Positions 24,409 through 33,908 are shown, counted from the stretch's first letter. The stretch: 44,920 nt of DNA from Streptococcus massiliensis DSM 18628 (GCF_000380065.1 NZ_KB904431.1:2900-47819); one strand, 5' to 3'. Numbers and translations: made by a program. Notes: a model not told the origin generated them from the sequence alone.

Positions 24409-24723
24409 TTAGTTTCCTTCTTTCGTTTTTTTATCGTCTTTCATGTTTTTGTCATCTTTCATATTTTTATCATCCTTCATGTTTTTATCGTCTTTCATAT
24501 TCTTGTCATCTTTCATGTTTTTATCGTCCTTCATATTCTTGTCATCTTTCATATCCTTCTTGTCGTCTTTCATGTTCTTTTCACTTTTCACTTCATCTTT
24601 CTTGGTCACACTAGACTTTGAATCATGCATTTTATCCATCTTTTTTTCTTGACTAGAGCAGGCTCCAAGCAAGCCTAGGCTGAGTAAAAGTGCGATTGTT
24701 ACAGTTGTTTTTTTCATTTGCAT
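24409..24723 (-). CDS. Methionine-rich KDDKNM-repeat lipoprotein
   Basis: Lipoprotein of 104 residues. The start at 24723 (MQMKKTTVTIALLLSLGLLGAC) has GGAGG eight bases before it; an in-frame ATG at 24738 would place the ribosome site inside the gene. Lipobox LGAC, Cys22. The mature part of about 83 residues is almost all Lys, Asp, Asn and Met: eight evenly spaced methionines in a tandem MKDDKN-type repeat plus two earlier ones. It resembles 'MXKDX repeat' proteins of unknown function. It sits between ccdA2 and etrx2-msrAB, so the methionines may be substrates of MsrAB; this is inference. Metal binding by Asp/Met is an alternative. Confidence 0.85.
   Translation of the reverse strand: MQMKKTTVTIALLLSLGLLGACSSQEKKMDKMHDSKSSVTKKDEVKSEKNMKDDKKDMKDDKNMKDDKNMKDDKNMKDDKNMKDDKNMKDDKNMKDDKKTKEGN
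24436..24575 (-). repeat. 18-base coding tandem repeat (KDDKNM)
   Basis: Seven to eight units of an 18-base repeat in the Met-repeat lipoprotein gene. Units alternate in synonymous positions (GTTTTT/ATTTTT/ATTCTT and GTC/ATC on the plus strand), so the repeat has been kept at the protein level. The copy number may vary between strains by slippage. Confidence 0.85.
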
Positions 24724-24727
24724 GGTA

Positions 24728-25432
24728 TTAACCTCCAAAAATTTGTGCGAGGAAATTCACATTTCCTAAGAGTAAGAGAATGCCCATAAGGACAATCAAC
24801 AGTCCACCGATTTTTTTAATAATACCCATATAGGGTTTTAGTTTACTAAATTGTTTGAGTACAAAAGAAGATGCCAATGCTAGAAGCAAGAAAGGTAAGC
24901 TGAGACCGATTGTATAAACTATCATGTAAAGACCGCCTGTCAGTGAGCCAGAACCTCCTGATGCTGCTAAGGCTAATACTGAACTTAGAACCGGTCCTAC
25001 ACAAGGAGTCCAACCAAAACTAAAGGTCAATCCTAACAGAAATGCATTAAAATAAGCATTGCGATTCTTATCTTGTTTATAGGTCAAGCTCTTTTGCTTT
25101 TGTAGTTGATGAAAATTGAATATTCCCATCTGATGCAAACCTAAAACGATGACAATCGTTCCCATCAAATAACGGAACCAATCTGCGTTGATTGTTTCCC
25201 CTAAAAATCCTGCTCCAAAGCCTAAAATGACAAAAATTGTAGATAGACCTAGAATAAAGGATAAGGTTTGTAGAAGACTGGTCCAAGGGATATGCCACTT
25301 TCCTTCCTTTTCTTCTTCCTTTCTGTCAACCAGCACTCCTGCATAAACAGGTAAGAGCGGTAAGATACAAGGGGAAAAGAAAGAAAAAATTCCTGCTAAA
25401 AAGACTGAAATCATAAATAGAGCACTTGTCAT
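24728..25432 (-). CDS. ccdA2: CcdA-type thiol-disulfide transmembrane electron carrier, second copy
   Basis: Paralogue of ccdA1, 234 residues, six hydrophobic segments, with the redox cysteines in FFSPCILPLLPVY and FGWTPCVGPVLSS. First gene of the operon ccdA2, Met-repeat lipoprotein, etrx2, msrAB. The next gene starts inside the last bases' ribosome-site context, so the operon is tightly coupled. It should import reducing power for the Etrx2/MsrAB repair system. Confidence 0.93.
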   Translation of the reverse strand: MTSALFMISVFLAGIFSFFSPCILPLLPVYAGVLVDRKEEEKEGKWHIPWTSLLQTLSFILGLSTIFVILGFGAGFLGETINADWFRYLMGTIVIVLGLHQMGIFNFHQLQKQKSLTYKQDKNRNAYFNAFLLGLTFSFGWTPCVGPVLSSVLALAASGGSGSLTGGLYMIVYTIGLSLPFLLLALASSFVLKQFSKLKPYMGIIKKIGGLLIVLMGILLLLGNVNFLAQIFGG

Positions 25433-25500
25433 GTCTGTTCCTCCATTGAAAGATAAGGGTTTGAAGTAGACCTTTATTGATTTTTACATTCTTAGTATAG

Positions 25501-25529
25501 AAAAAAATCTCCCCTAAAACTAGGGGAGA
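25501..25529 (-). terminator. Terminator of brnQ
   Basis: TCTCCCCT (25508-25515) pairs with AGGGGAGA (25522-25529), followed by seven T on the minus strand. Separates brnQ from the ccdA2 operon. Confidence 0.85.
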
Positions 25530-25559
25530 CGATTTTAAAAAACTTGATTTTAATATGAT

Positions 25560-26936
25560 TTAGTCCAAATCAAACAAGTCATGACCCTCTGCTGTGTCTT
25601 CTTCAAAAATTTCTTGGTCAGCATCTTCACTGGTCATCTTATCTGGTAAAAAGATTGATAAAACAAGCCCAACAACAGCAGGAACAAGCCAAGGTAAAGA
25701 CTCAGCAGCAAATGGCAAAGTGTTGATTAAATTTGTTAATAACCCCCATTTTAAAATTCCTGCAAAGGAAGTTGCAAGAGAAATTACAGTTACAAAACCA
25801 ATTGTTAGTTGCATCCCCATTTTTGACAAGGGCAATACCTTGTTTAGCATAAGAATAGCTACGAAAACAATAGTAACCGGATAGAGAATTTGTAAAACAG
25901 GAACTGAAAATTGGATAATATTATTGAGTCCCATATTTGCAATAGCAAAGCCGACTAAGGTGAATGCAGTTACACAGGGTTTATAAGTTACCCACTCAAA
26001 ACGTTCATGGAAAAATTCTGAAAGGGACACAATCAAGCCTACAGTGGTTGTAAAACAGGTCACCACAACCATAATCGCCAAGAAAAATTGACCCGCTGGA
26101 CCAAAAATCTGCTGGGTAGCTTGGGATATAATATAAACACCTTTGTTGACATCCGATGACATTACATCTGCTGGCACAGGAAAATGATTGCCTAGAAATC
26201 CTAGTCCTAAATAGAGTACACTGAAAAGCAGAGCCACTACTAAACCAACCAGCCAGACAATGGAGATGTACTCTTTCTTACTTGAAAATCCTAGTTGTCG
26301 CATACTATGAACAATCACGACTGAAAAAGCGACAGAAGCCAGAGCGTCAAGCGTATTATAACCTTCAAGAAAACCAGTTCCAAAGGGGTTACTTGCATAA
26401 GCAGCTACTGGAGTTTGGACATCTGTGCTACCGTAACGACTGATTCCAAGTACAACTAAAAGAACGATTAAACCAGCAAATATAGGCGTCAAAACACGTC
26501 CGATACGATCAAGAACCTTGGTTGGATTGAGAGAAATCAGGTAGGCCGCTAAAAAGTACAAACAAGTAAAGATTGGCAACCCAATTCCTGCCCATTCGGC
26601 GGGCAACAAAGGCTTGATTCCTACATCAAATGAGGTAGAAGCCGTCCGTGGAATAGCAAAGAAAGGGCCTATGGCCAAATAGAGCGCGACCAAAAAAACA
26701 GTTGCAAAGATTGGTGAAATCTTCTGCTCTAATTCGTAGCGGTAACCTTTGGGATTGAGAGCCCCAACAATCAAAGCCAAAACAGCAATTCCTACTCCTG
26801 AAAGGACAAAGCCGGCAATAGCTGGTAAATAGTTTGTTCCTGAAAGCGCCCCCAAGGCAGGTGGAAAGATAAGATTTCCCGCACCAAAGAAAAAACCAAA
26901 AATAAGCACTCCAATCAAGCTTCCCTTTTTAAACAT
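25560..26936 (-). CDS. brnQ: Branched-chain amino acid carrier BrnQ
   Basis: Sodium- or proton-coupled uptake of Ile, Leu and Val; 458 residues with about twelve hydrophobic segments (LIVCS family). The N-terminus FGFFFGAGNLIFPPALGALSG is the conserved first helix of BrnQ. The C-terminus is acidic (EDADQEIFEEDTAEGHDLFDLD). Single gene with its own terminator. A TATAAT lies about 45 bases upstream. The 219-base gap 26937-27155 to the divergent gene holds no other gene and no T-box was recognised. Confidence 0.93.
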   Translation of the reverse strand: MFKKGSLIGVLIFGFFFGAGNLIFPPALGALSGTNYLPAIAGFVLSGVGIAVLALIVGALNPKGYRYELEQKISPIFATVFLVALYLAIGPFFAIPRTASTSFDVGIKPLLPAEWAGIGLPIFTCLYFLAAYLISLNPTKVLDRIGRVLTPIFAGLIVLLVVLGISRYGSTDVQTPVAAYASNPFGTGFLEGYNTLDALASVAFSVVIVHSMRQLGFSSKKEYISIVWLVGLVVALLFSVLYLGLGFLGNHFPVPADVMSSDVNKGVYIISQATQQIFGPAGQFFLAIMVVVTCFTTTVGLIVSLSEFFHERFEWVTYKPCVTAFTLVGFAIANMGLNNIIQFSVPVLQILYPVTIVFVAILMLNKVLPLSKMGMQLTIGFVTVISLATSFAGILKWGLLTNLINTLPFAAESLPWLVPAVVGLVLSIFLPDKMTSEDADQEIFEEDTAEGHDLFDLD

Positions 26937-27155
26937 AGCATCTTCCTTTAATCATTAAGTTTCGTCTAAGTATTGAAATATTATAACATAAACTGGTTGA
27001 GAAAAATAGCTTAATTACTCTCTTTTGTAAATATATACAACTTTTTCATAAAATCTTGCAAATCAACTCAAAGATTGCTTTTATAGCTTCACTCTTTATG
27101 CTATACTTATAGGTACTATTAATCAAAAATAGTCTTTCATGGAAAAGGAGGTCTC

Positions 27156-28142
27156 ATGTTACTTCATCTCTTTTGGTTATTCCCACTAATTATTTTCTTC
27201 CTTTCCTTTTTATGGGAACCGCGGCGTATGATAAATGCCTATCTTTTTTCATTTGCCCTAGGGGCATTATTAGCTACAGCAACGGGCTTTTCGTTCATAA
27301 AGATCGGACAGTACAATACACAGCTTGCTATCTATTTTTTATTGGCTGTCGCCTCTCTCATTCCCCTCAGTTTCATCTTATCAATTCTTTATCTAATCTT
27401 CAACGGGAGCCAAATGATGGCTTTTGAAGGGCGAAGACTTGTCAATCTTCTGTCTCTTTTTTATGGTCTTATAATCCTGCTTGACTTTGGTCTTCATTTT
27501 CTCACATTAAACCATCATTTTAGAATTTATCTTGCTCCTTTAGATCTACTTCTACTCTACGGAACCGCTTTGTATTTATCGCATATACTTTATAGTGCAT
27601 TTTATAATAACTGGCCTATCCGAAATACTCCTAATTACATTGTCATTCTAGGTTCAGGGCTTATCGGAGAAAAGGTTCCACCACTCCTTGCTCAACGCTT
27701 AGATAAAGGACTTGCACTTTATAAAAAATTTGCAAAAAAACCAATGATTATTGTATCGGGCGGACAAGGCAAGGATGAACAAATTCCTGAAGCGGCTGCT
27801 ATGGCAGACTACCTTGTAGAAAAAGGAATGGTAGCAGAAAATATTCTGATTGAAGACCATTCTACCACTACATTTGAAAATCTCACATTCTCAAAGAAAC
27901 TGATGAAAAAAGATAGCACAGCACTCGTTGTAACCAATAGTTTCCATGCATTGCGAGCTGGCATTTACATGCGGCGTGTCGGAATTAAGGGACGTAGTAT
28001 CGGTTCTAAAACCGCTCTCTACTTTCTTCCTAGCGCACTTATTCGAGAAAATGTTGCACTTTTTATTATGTATTGGAAATGGCATATACTCATTCTATTT
28101 TTCTTGCTTACACCCTTTATCTTTAATATTATTCATCATTAA
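27156..28142 (+). CDS. YdcF/SanA-like DUF218 membrane protein
   Basis: 328 residues: four to five hydrophobic segments in the first 155 residues, then a DUF218 domain (about 160-305), then a C-terminal hydrophobic helix. The DUF218 signature is visible in YIVILGSGLIGEKVPPLLAQRL, MIIVSGGQGKDEQIPEAAAM, IEDHSTTTFENLTFSK and LVVTNSFHALRAGIYMRR. The family is linked to envelope and cell-wall processes but the reaction is not established. AAAAGGAGGTCTC precedes the start. May form a short operon with the LtrA-like pseudogene 28 bases later. Confidence 0.88.
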   Translation: MLLHLFWLFPLIIFFLSFLWEPRRMINAYLFSFALGALLATATGFSFIKIGQYNTQLAIYFLLAVASLIPLSFILSILYLIFNGSQMMAFEGRRLVNLLSLFYGLIILLDFGLHFLTLNHHFRIYLAPLDLLLLYGTALYLSHILYSAFYNNWPIRNTPNYIVILGSGLIGEKVPPLLAQRLDKGLALYKKFAKKPMIIVSGGQGKDEQIPEAAAMADYLVEKGMVAENILIEDHSTTTFENLTFSKKLMKKDSTALVVTNSFHALRAGIYMRRVGIKGRSIGSKTALYFLPSALIRENVALFIMYWKWHILILFFLLTPFIFNIIHH

Positions 28143-28170
28143 TTAATAATTTTTAAAAGGAAATAATTTC

Positions 28171-29289
28171 ATGCCAAATATCACCGCCAAACGCGTATCC
28201 AACTATGAGCTTTTTTATGATCTGGTCTTTGTTCTTGCTACATCAGGATTGACCGGACTTTTGCACAATGAGCATTTTACCTTGCAATCTTTGATTATCT
28301 TTATCTCTGCAAGTGTGGGTATTTTATCCATTTGGTACTATGAAACGGTCTACCTCAATAAATTTGGCGAGCGCGATAGAATTGACATCTATACGATTAT
28401 CGCCGGTATGTTTGTCATCGGACAAATGTCAGTCAATATGACTAGCAGACCAACTCAGGCAACCCTGACTCTTTTCCAGTTTCTCTATGCTCTCGCTTAC
28501 GGCATTATCCTGCTTCAATTTTATCTGCGTGGAAAAAAAGATGGCTTTAACTCAGATTTTCTCTTTCATGTGAAAAACTTGGTTGCTATTGTAATTTTCT
28601 ATCTTTTGACAACAGTGGGAGCTGCAACTAATCTGCTGAAAATAGGAAACTGGGCTATGTTTGTGACCTTTGTCCCTCTGCTTATCCCCTTCTTTTTGCG
28701 CAATGTGGACATGACCAAGAGCATCAACTTTCCTCATCTTTTAGAGCGCTGCTAGCTTATTACTATTATCACTTTTGGCGAAATGGTCATTGCTATCATC
28801 CGTTCTTATCCTTTTGTCAGCTATCCACTTGAAAGTATTTTGCTGTTTGTCGGCATGGCCTTTCTTTTTGTCCGCTATATTACACAAACTCACCTCAATA
28901 TTGATCATCATCAAGTGGCTCGCACTCAACCTTTGATCTATACTCATCTTTTTTTAGTTATGGGTCTCAATCTGTTTACTGTAGGCATTGAAATGTTGGC
29001 AAATCAACATCATGCAAACCTAGGTTTCATTTTCTTTATTGTAGGAATTCTTATTTATTATACTAGTATTCTACTCACCACTCGCTACAATAAACCGCTT
29101 TTCCGCTACGATAAAGAAGAAATTAGTCGCTACTTACTTCTACTTGCTGCTGGTATCTGCTTACTCTGGCTAAGCAAATTTTCTCTCTTACTTCTCAGTG
29201 CAGTCCTTGTCGTTTTCACTTGGACAATGATGTGGTTAGGTGCTATATTCCGTAGAAGAGCCCAACAAAAACAAGAAAAGCCCGATTAA
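28171..29289 (+). pseudogene. LtrA-like membrane protein, interrupted by an in-frame TAG
   Basis: One reading frame of 372 codons with a single TAG at codon 195 (28753-28755). The N-terminal half (ELFYDLVFVLATSGLTGLLH) and C-terminal half (LITIITFGEMVIAIIRSYPF) together match the low-temperature-requirement A family, multi-spanning membrane proteins of unclear function. The frame does not shift, so one base change is enough to explain it. Halves may be made separately from an internal ATG at 28783, but the stop splits a conserved stretch, so loss of function is more likely. Confidence 0.82.
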
Positions 29290-29300
29290 GGGCTTTTTTA
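29277..29300 (+). terminator. Terminator after the LtrA-like gene
   Basis: AAAAGCCC-GATTAA-GGGCTTTTTT; overlaps the stop codon and can also act on the minus strand for the ABC exporter operon. Confidence 0.8.
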
Positions 29301-31067
29301 GTCTTCTTTCTTAGCAAATTGGCTATTGTAGAGGTCGTAATAGAAACCTTGGTCGGCAAGAAAGCTCTGGTGGGTTCCTTGCTCGATGATTTGTCCGTCT
29401 TTGAGCACTAAAATCTTATCCGCCTCTTGAATAGTCGATAGTCGGTGAGCGATGACAAAGCTGGTCCGCCCTTGCATGAGGGTTTTCATGGCTTTTTGAA
29501 TGAGCAACTCCAGCCGCGTATCAACCGAGCTGGTCGCTTCGTCCAAAATCAGAATTTTCGGATTGGCTAAAAGCGCGCGCGCAATGGTTAAAAGCTGTTT
29601 CTGACCGAGAGAAATATTGCTTGATTCCTGGTTCATTTCCATATTGTAGCCACCTGGCAGGGTGCGGATAAAGTGGTCCACGTTTGCTGCCTTGGCCGCT
29701 GCGATGATTTCCTCATCAGTGGCAGATAGATTTCCAAAACGAAGATTATCCTTAATCGTCCCCTCATAAAGCCAAGCGTCTTGCAGCACCATACCAAACT
29801 GCCGCCGGTAATCCTGACGAGATAGGTTGCGAATATCGTGCCCGTCCACAGTGATGCTGCCCTCAGTCACATCATAAAAACGCATGAGCAAATTGATAAG
29901 CGTGGTCTTTCCCGCGCCGGTCGGACCGACAATCGCTATCATCTGCCCCGGCTCCACATCCAGCGTAAAATCACGAATTAAAGGCTTGTCCGCTACATAT
30001 TGGAAATCTACATGGTTGAAGCTAACCTGCCCTGTCAAATCGTGCTCTAGCTTTTCTGTCACATGATTTGGCTCATCTGCTTCGTCCAGCACTTGGAAAA
30101 TCCGCTCTAGCGAGGACTTGGCACTTTGCAGTTGTCCCGCAAGCTGGGTCAGAGTCTGGATTGGCTGACTGACCTGCCAGACATATTGGACAAAGGCCTG
30201 CATGTTTCCAATGGTTAATTTGCCAGCAATGACCTGCAAGCCGCCCAGCACCGCAACAATCAAATAAGTTGTATCTGAAATAGCATTGAGAACAGGCATC
30301 ATAATCCCAGAAATGAAACTAGCCTTAAAGCCGACTTCTCGAAGATTATCAATAATCACTCTAAAATCACGTTGGGAAGCCTCTTCCCGACCATAGAGTT
30401 TAAGCACGTTAAATCCCGTCAAATTTTCCTGAACAAAGCCGTTCATGGCTCCCAAAGCATTAGCTTGTTCTTTAAAATAAGGCTGGGATTTTTTCAAAAT
30501 AGCCGTAGCTGAAAAATAGGTCAAAGGGATAGAAATGATAACGACCATCGCCAGTCCTAGATTGAGATAGAGCACCATAGCGATCACCAGAATAAGCGTC
30601 ATAACTGCATTGACTAGCTGAAGAAAACTCTGCTGAAGGGCATTAGAGACGGTTTCCACATCACTCGTAAAGCGCCCCAGCATATCGCCAAATTGATGTT
30701 TATCAAAATAGGAAACAGGGATACCATTAATCTTGTGACTGAGCTCATTACGCAAGTCGCGCGTGGCACCTTGAACGGCATTGGTCATAAAATAATTGGA
30801 ATAATAAGCTCCTAACTCGTAACAAAGCCCTCGAATCAAATATAGTACCAAAATCCCAGAAATATAGCCGGTATTAAGACCAGCACCTGCTATGCCATTT
30901 GCCATATCCAACAAGTTTTTAGTCAACTCTGTGATAGCTAACCCAAGTACAAAAGGTTCTAAGACGCTAGCTATAACACTGACGATTTTTAGGACAATAG
31001 CCATATATACCGCGGTTTTATAGACTTTAAGATAAGTCCACATCCGCCCAAACGATGTCTGTTTCAT
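29298..31067 (-). CDS. ABC exporter half-transporter, subunit with canonical Walker B
   Basis: 589 residues: six-helix type 1 exporter domain (about 1-320) fused to an ATPase domain. Walker A is GPTGAGKTT; Walker B ILILDEATSSVD has the catalytic glutamate, but the signature motif is ISLGQ instead of LSGGQ. Together with the upstream gene this is the classic layout of a heterodimeric multidrug-type exporter with one dead and one active ATP site (as in LmrCD, BmrCD and PatAB). Starts one base after the upstream stop with GGAGGACTGAT. Substrate unknown. The 3' part is notably richer in GC than the 5' part. Confidence 0.92.
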   Translation of the reverse strand: MKQTSFGRMWTYLKVYKTAVYMAIVLKIVSVIASVLEPFVLGLAITELTKNLLDMANGIAGAGLNTGYISGILVLYLIRGLCYELGAYYSNYFMTNAVQGATRDLRNELSHKINGIPVSYFDKHQFGDMLGRFTSDVETVSNALQQSFLQLVNAVMTLILVIAMVLYLNLGLAMVVIISIPLTYFSATAILKKSQPYFKEQANALGAMNGFVQENLTGFNVLKLYGREEASQRDFRVIIDNLREVGFKASFISGIMMPVLNAISDTTYLIVAVLGGLQVIAGKLTIGNMQAFVQYVWQVSQPIQTLTQLAGQLQSAKSSLERIFQVLDEADEPNHVTEKLEHDLTGQVSFNHVDFQYVADKPLIRDFTLDVEPGQMIAIVGPTGAGKTTLINLLMRFYDVTEGSITVDGHDIRNLSRQDYRRQFGMVLQDAWLYEGTIKDNLRFGNLSATDEEIIAAAKAANVDHFIRTLPGGYNMEMNQESSNISLGQKQLLTIARALLANPKILILDEATSSVDTRLELLIQKAMKTLMQGRTSFVIAHRLSTIQEADKILVLKDGQIIEQGTHQSFLADQGFYYDLYNSQFAKKED

Positions 31068-31068
31068 A

Positions 31069-32808
31069 TCAGTCCTCCTCCGTCAGTGTTTGGCTGTTGA
31101 GTTGCGAATTGGCAATTTCACGGTAGATGTCATTATTCTTCATCAACTCTTCATGCTTGCCCCGACCGACAATTTCACCCTTATCCAGAACGATGATCTG
31201 GTCTGCATCCATAATTGTCCCCACACGCTGTGCGACAATAAGCACCGTTGCATTTTCCGTGACGTCTTTCAATCGCCGCCGCAAAGTTGCGTCCGTTTTG
31301 TAATCCAAGGCAGAAAATGAGTCATCAAAGATGAAAATATCTGGTCCTTTAACCACCGCCCTTGCAATAGACAAGCGTTGTTTTTGCCCACCAGAGAGAT
31401 TGCTTCCGCCTTCCGCCAAGTGAGTTTGGTATTTTTCTTCGCGGCTTTCAATAAATTCCCGTGCCTGCGCCACATCTGCTGCTTCCTGCAATTCAAGCGG
31501 CAAAGCATCTTCCTTACCGTACTTGAGATTTTCTTCGATAGTTCCGGTAAATAGCAGAGCTTTTTGTGGAATAAAACCAATTTTCTTACGGAGAGCTTTC
31601 AGATTGTAGTCACGCACATCTACGCCATCAACAAGAATTTTACCCAAAGTTACATCATAAAAACGCGGAATAAGGTGCACCAGAGATGATTTCCCCGATC
31701 CAGTTGACCCAATAAAAGCAATGGTCTGACCCGGCTTAGCAGAAAAGCTGATATTATGCAATACTGGGTTTTCTGTTTCGCCTGGATAAGCAAAGGTAAC
31801 ATTATCAAACTCCAAATAACCATGACTTTCAGTCTCGGTTACACCATTTTCGTTGGTATTGATAGAAATAGGCATATTCACGACTTCTTGTAGACGTTCA
31901 CTTGAAACAGCCATCCGTGGATACATGGTAAAAAGATTGGAGAAGAAAAGAAAGCTCAAGAGCGCATGAAAACTATATTCAATAAAAGCTACTAAATCCC
32001 CAATCTTAAGCTGACTGTTACGTAGTGGCTCTAAAGAAAACCAGACTATCAACACAATCATCGCTACAATAATCTGAACAAAAAGTGGCTCAGTCAAGCC
32101 TGTTAACTTAAAAAGACGAGTGGAATTCTCAGCATAAATATTATTTTCTTCTGAAAAACGTCCCTCTTGGAAATCTTCTCTTGCAAAAGCACGAATAACA
32201 CGAAGTCCTGTTAGATTTTCTCGCGCATATTGGTTAATCTTGTCCAAGGTCTTCTGCTGCTTTTCTGAAAGCGGACGAGTTCTGACTGCCACATACCATA
32301 CTACAATGAGAAGAAAAGGTACTGCCACAGCAACGATCCAAGCCAAAGATGGGCTTGTCAAAAAAATCATAGCAATCGAAAAGATCATCATCAACGGCGT
32401 CACAACCCCCATCCGTAGGGATTGTTCAGCAAATTGCATGAGGACAAAGGCGTCACTAGTTACTCGCGTTACGAGCGAAGAAACACCGATTTGTTCGTAC
32501 TCATGATGTGAATACTCTTGCAGTTTAGCATAAACATCTGCTCGAATATCCCGCACCATGGTTGTCGTTAACTTCCCTGAAGCATAAGACAGAACGATTC
32601 GCCCTAATACACCAAGAACAATAATGATAAACATAACACCAGCCCACATATAAAGACGGCTAGTGTCAGCTGTATTGATGCCCTCATCAATCATTCTTGC
32701 CAAAACCGTTGGCAAGCCAAGATTGACGACTACAAAAAACAAGGCACCTACGAGATCTAACAAAAGCCACTTAGGATAACGCTTCAAATAAGACCAGATA
32801 TATTTCAT
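31069..32808 (-). CDS. ABC exporter half-transporter, subunit with degenerate Walker B
   Basis: 579 residues: exporter membrane domain then ATPase domain with Walker A GSTGSGKSS, a canonical signature LSGGQKQR, and Walker B IFIFDDSFSALD, in which Asp replaces the catalytic glutamate. Its Walker motifs pair with the partner's degenerate ISLGQ to make the inactive site, while its LSGGQ pairs with the partner's intact Walker B. First gene of the two-gene operon. Probably exports drugs, peptides or lipids; not decidable by eye. Confidence 0.92.
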   Translation of the reverse strand: MKYIWSYLKRYPKWLLLDLVGALFFVVVNLGLPTVLARMIDEGINTADTSRLYMWAGVMFIIIVLGVLGRIVLSYASGKLTTTMVRDIRADVYAKLQEYSHHEYEQIGVSSLVTRVTSDAFVLMQFAEQSLRMGVVTPLMMIFSIAMIFLTSPSLAWIVAVAVPFLLIVVWYVAVRTRPLSEKQQKTLDKINQYARENLTGLRVIRAFAREDFQEGRFSEENNIYAENSTRLFKLTGLTEPLFVQIIVAMIVLIVWFSLEPLRNSQLKIGDLVAFIEYSFHALLSFLFFSNLFTMYPRMAVSSERLQEVVNMPISINTNENGVTETESHGYLEFDNVTFAYPGETENPVLHNISFSAKPGQTIAFIGSTGSGKSSLVHLIPRFYDVTLGKILVDGVDVRDYNLKALRKKIGFIPQKALLFTGTIEENLKYGKEDALPLELQEAADVAQAREFIESREEKYQTHLAEGGSNLSGGQKQRLSIARAVVKGPDIFIFDDSFSALDYKTDATLRRRLKDVTENATVLIVAQRVGTIMDADQIIVLDKGEIVGRGKHEELMKNNDIYREIANSQLNSQTLTEED

Positions 32809-32865
32809 AATTCTCCCTTCTAAACTTCTACTACTACTAGAAAAAGCACCTTGCAGTACTTTTTC

Positions 32866-33336
32866 TTATTCTAATACTTGCTCCATTTGCACATACTGCG
32901 CCTGCATGCCGAGGCGCTCATAAAAGCGCACTGCACCTGCATTGTCACTCCAGACATGCAAAGTCACACTCTTGCAGCCATTTTCTTTGGCAATCTTGAC
33001 AACATGCCGATAGAGGAGCTCACCTACGCCCTTGCCGCGCTGCGACGCGTCCACACACAAATCATCTATAAAGAGTTCCTTGCGAGCCACTAGATTAGGC
33101 TTGTCCTTGGTTTCGATATAATTGCAGAAAACATAGCCCTGCACAAGTCCCGCCTCGTCTTCGTAGACAAAAATAGGATGTTCTTTATCCTCAATCCGCT
33201 CTATAATCTCTTGGTCAGAGAACTTCTTTTCCCCTGGAACAAACAAATCCGGACGCAAATCCGCATGAATTGCATGTACCTGATACAAAAGCTCGCTAAG
33301 CCGCTGTGCATCTCTTGTCTCTACTAGTCGAATCAT
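32866..33336 (-). CDS. GNAT family N-acetyltransferase
   Basis: 156 residues with the acetyl-CoA loop visible in LFIDDLCVDASQRGKGVGELLYRHVVKIAKENG and the closing NAGAVRFYERLGM. Probably acetylates a small molecule or protein N-terminus; substrate unknown. Single gene with a weak downstream hairpin (AGAAAAAG/CTTTTTCT, 32839-32866). GC-rich compared with the ABC gene on its right-hand neighbour's start. Confidence 0.85.
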   Translation of the reverse strand: MIRLVETRDAQRLSELLYQVHAIHADLRPDLFVPGEKKFSDQEIIERIEDKEHPIFVYEDEAGLVQGYVFCNYIETKDKPNLVARKELFIDDLCVDASQRGKGVGELLYRHVVKIAKENGCKSVTLHVWSDNAGAVRFYERLGMQAQYVQMEQVLE

Positions 33337-33463
33337 TCTATCTTCCTTTCAATTTTACCTAATAAAAGTATAACAAAGAAAAAATATAAAGGCAAACTCG
33401 TTCAATAGATAAGTGAAATAAAAGAGGATTGCCCAAAGCCGCAAACCTCCTTGTTTTCAAATC

Positions 33464-33880
33464 TTAGTGACCAAACCAGATCCTGATTTCTCGCTCAGCT
33501 GACTCTGGTGAATCCGAGCCATGAACAATATTCTGAATTGCTTGTCCTGGAGCTGCCGCTTGGGCAAAATCACCACGGATCGTCCCCGGCAGTGCTTCTT
33601 CAGGACGAGTAGCTCCCATCATCGTACGCCAACCACTAATAGCTTGCTCTCCAGCAAGTACGCCGACAACAATTGGCCCATCAAGCATAAAATTACGGAC
33701 AGCTGGATAAAAAGGCTTATCCAGCAAAGCTTGGTAATGTAAATCAATCAGATCTTGATTTGGCTCAACCATTTTCATCTGCTCAATGTGAAAACCACGC
33801 TGTTCAATCCGCGATAAAATTTGTCCGATTATCCCCCGCTTTACACCATCAGGCTTAATAATAAATAATGTCCTTTCCAT
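33464..33880 (-). CDS. ndk: Nucleoside diphosphate kinase
   Basis: 138 residues. Transfers phosphate from ATP to NDPs through a phosphohistidine. [19 protein letters not shown] is the N-terminal signature and [16 protein letters not shown] holds the active-site His120. Length and sequence are typical. Single gene, AGGAGGATATCTT before the start. A mismatched hairpin with T residues (33424-33455) may be its terminator. Confidence 0.95.
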   Translation of the reverse strand: MERTLFIIKPDGVKRGIIGQILSRIEQRGFHIEQMKMVEPNQDLIDLHYQALLDKPFYPAVRNFMLDGPIVVGVLAGEQAISGWRTMMGATRPEEALPGTIRGDFAQAAAPGQAIQNIVHGSDSPESAEREIRIWFGH

Positions 33881-33908
33881 AAGATATCCTCCTTGTATAT
33901 GTTTAATC

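Noticed and set aside
24436-24575. Regular 18-base repeats that could suggest a CRISPR array
   Set aside because: Units are directly adjacent without spacers, stay in frame and encode KDDKNM in a lipoprotein.
26937-27155. Possible T-box or CodY leader for brnQ
   Set aside because: The leader is too short for a T-box and no CodY motif was recognised; only a TATAAT is clear.
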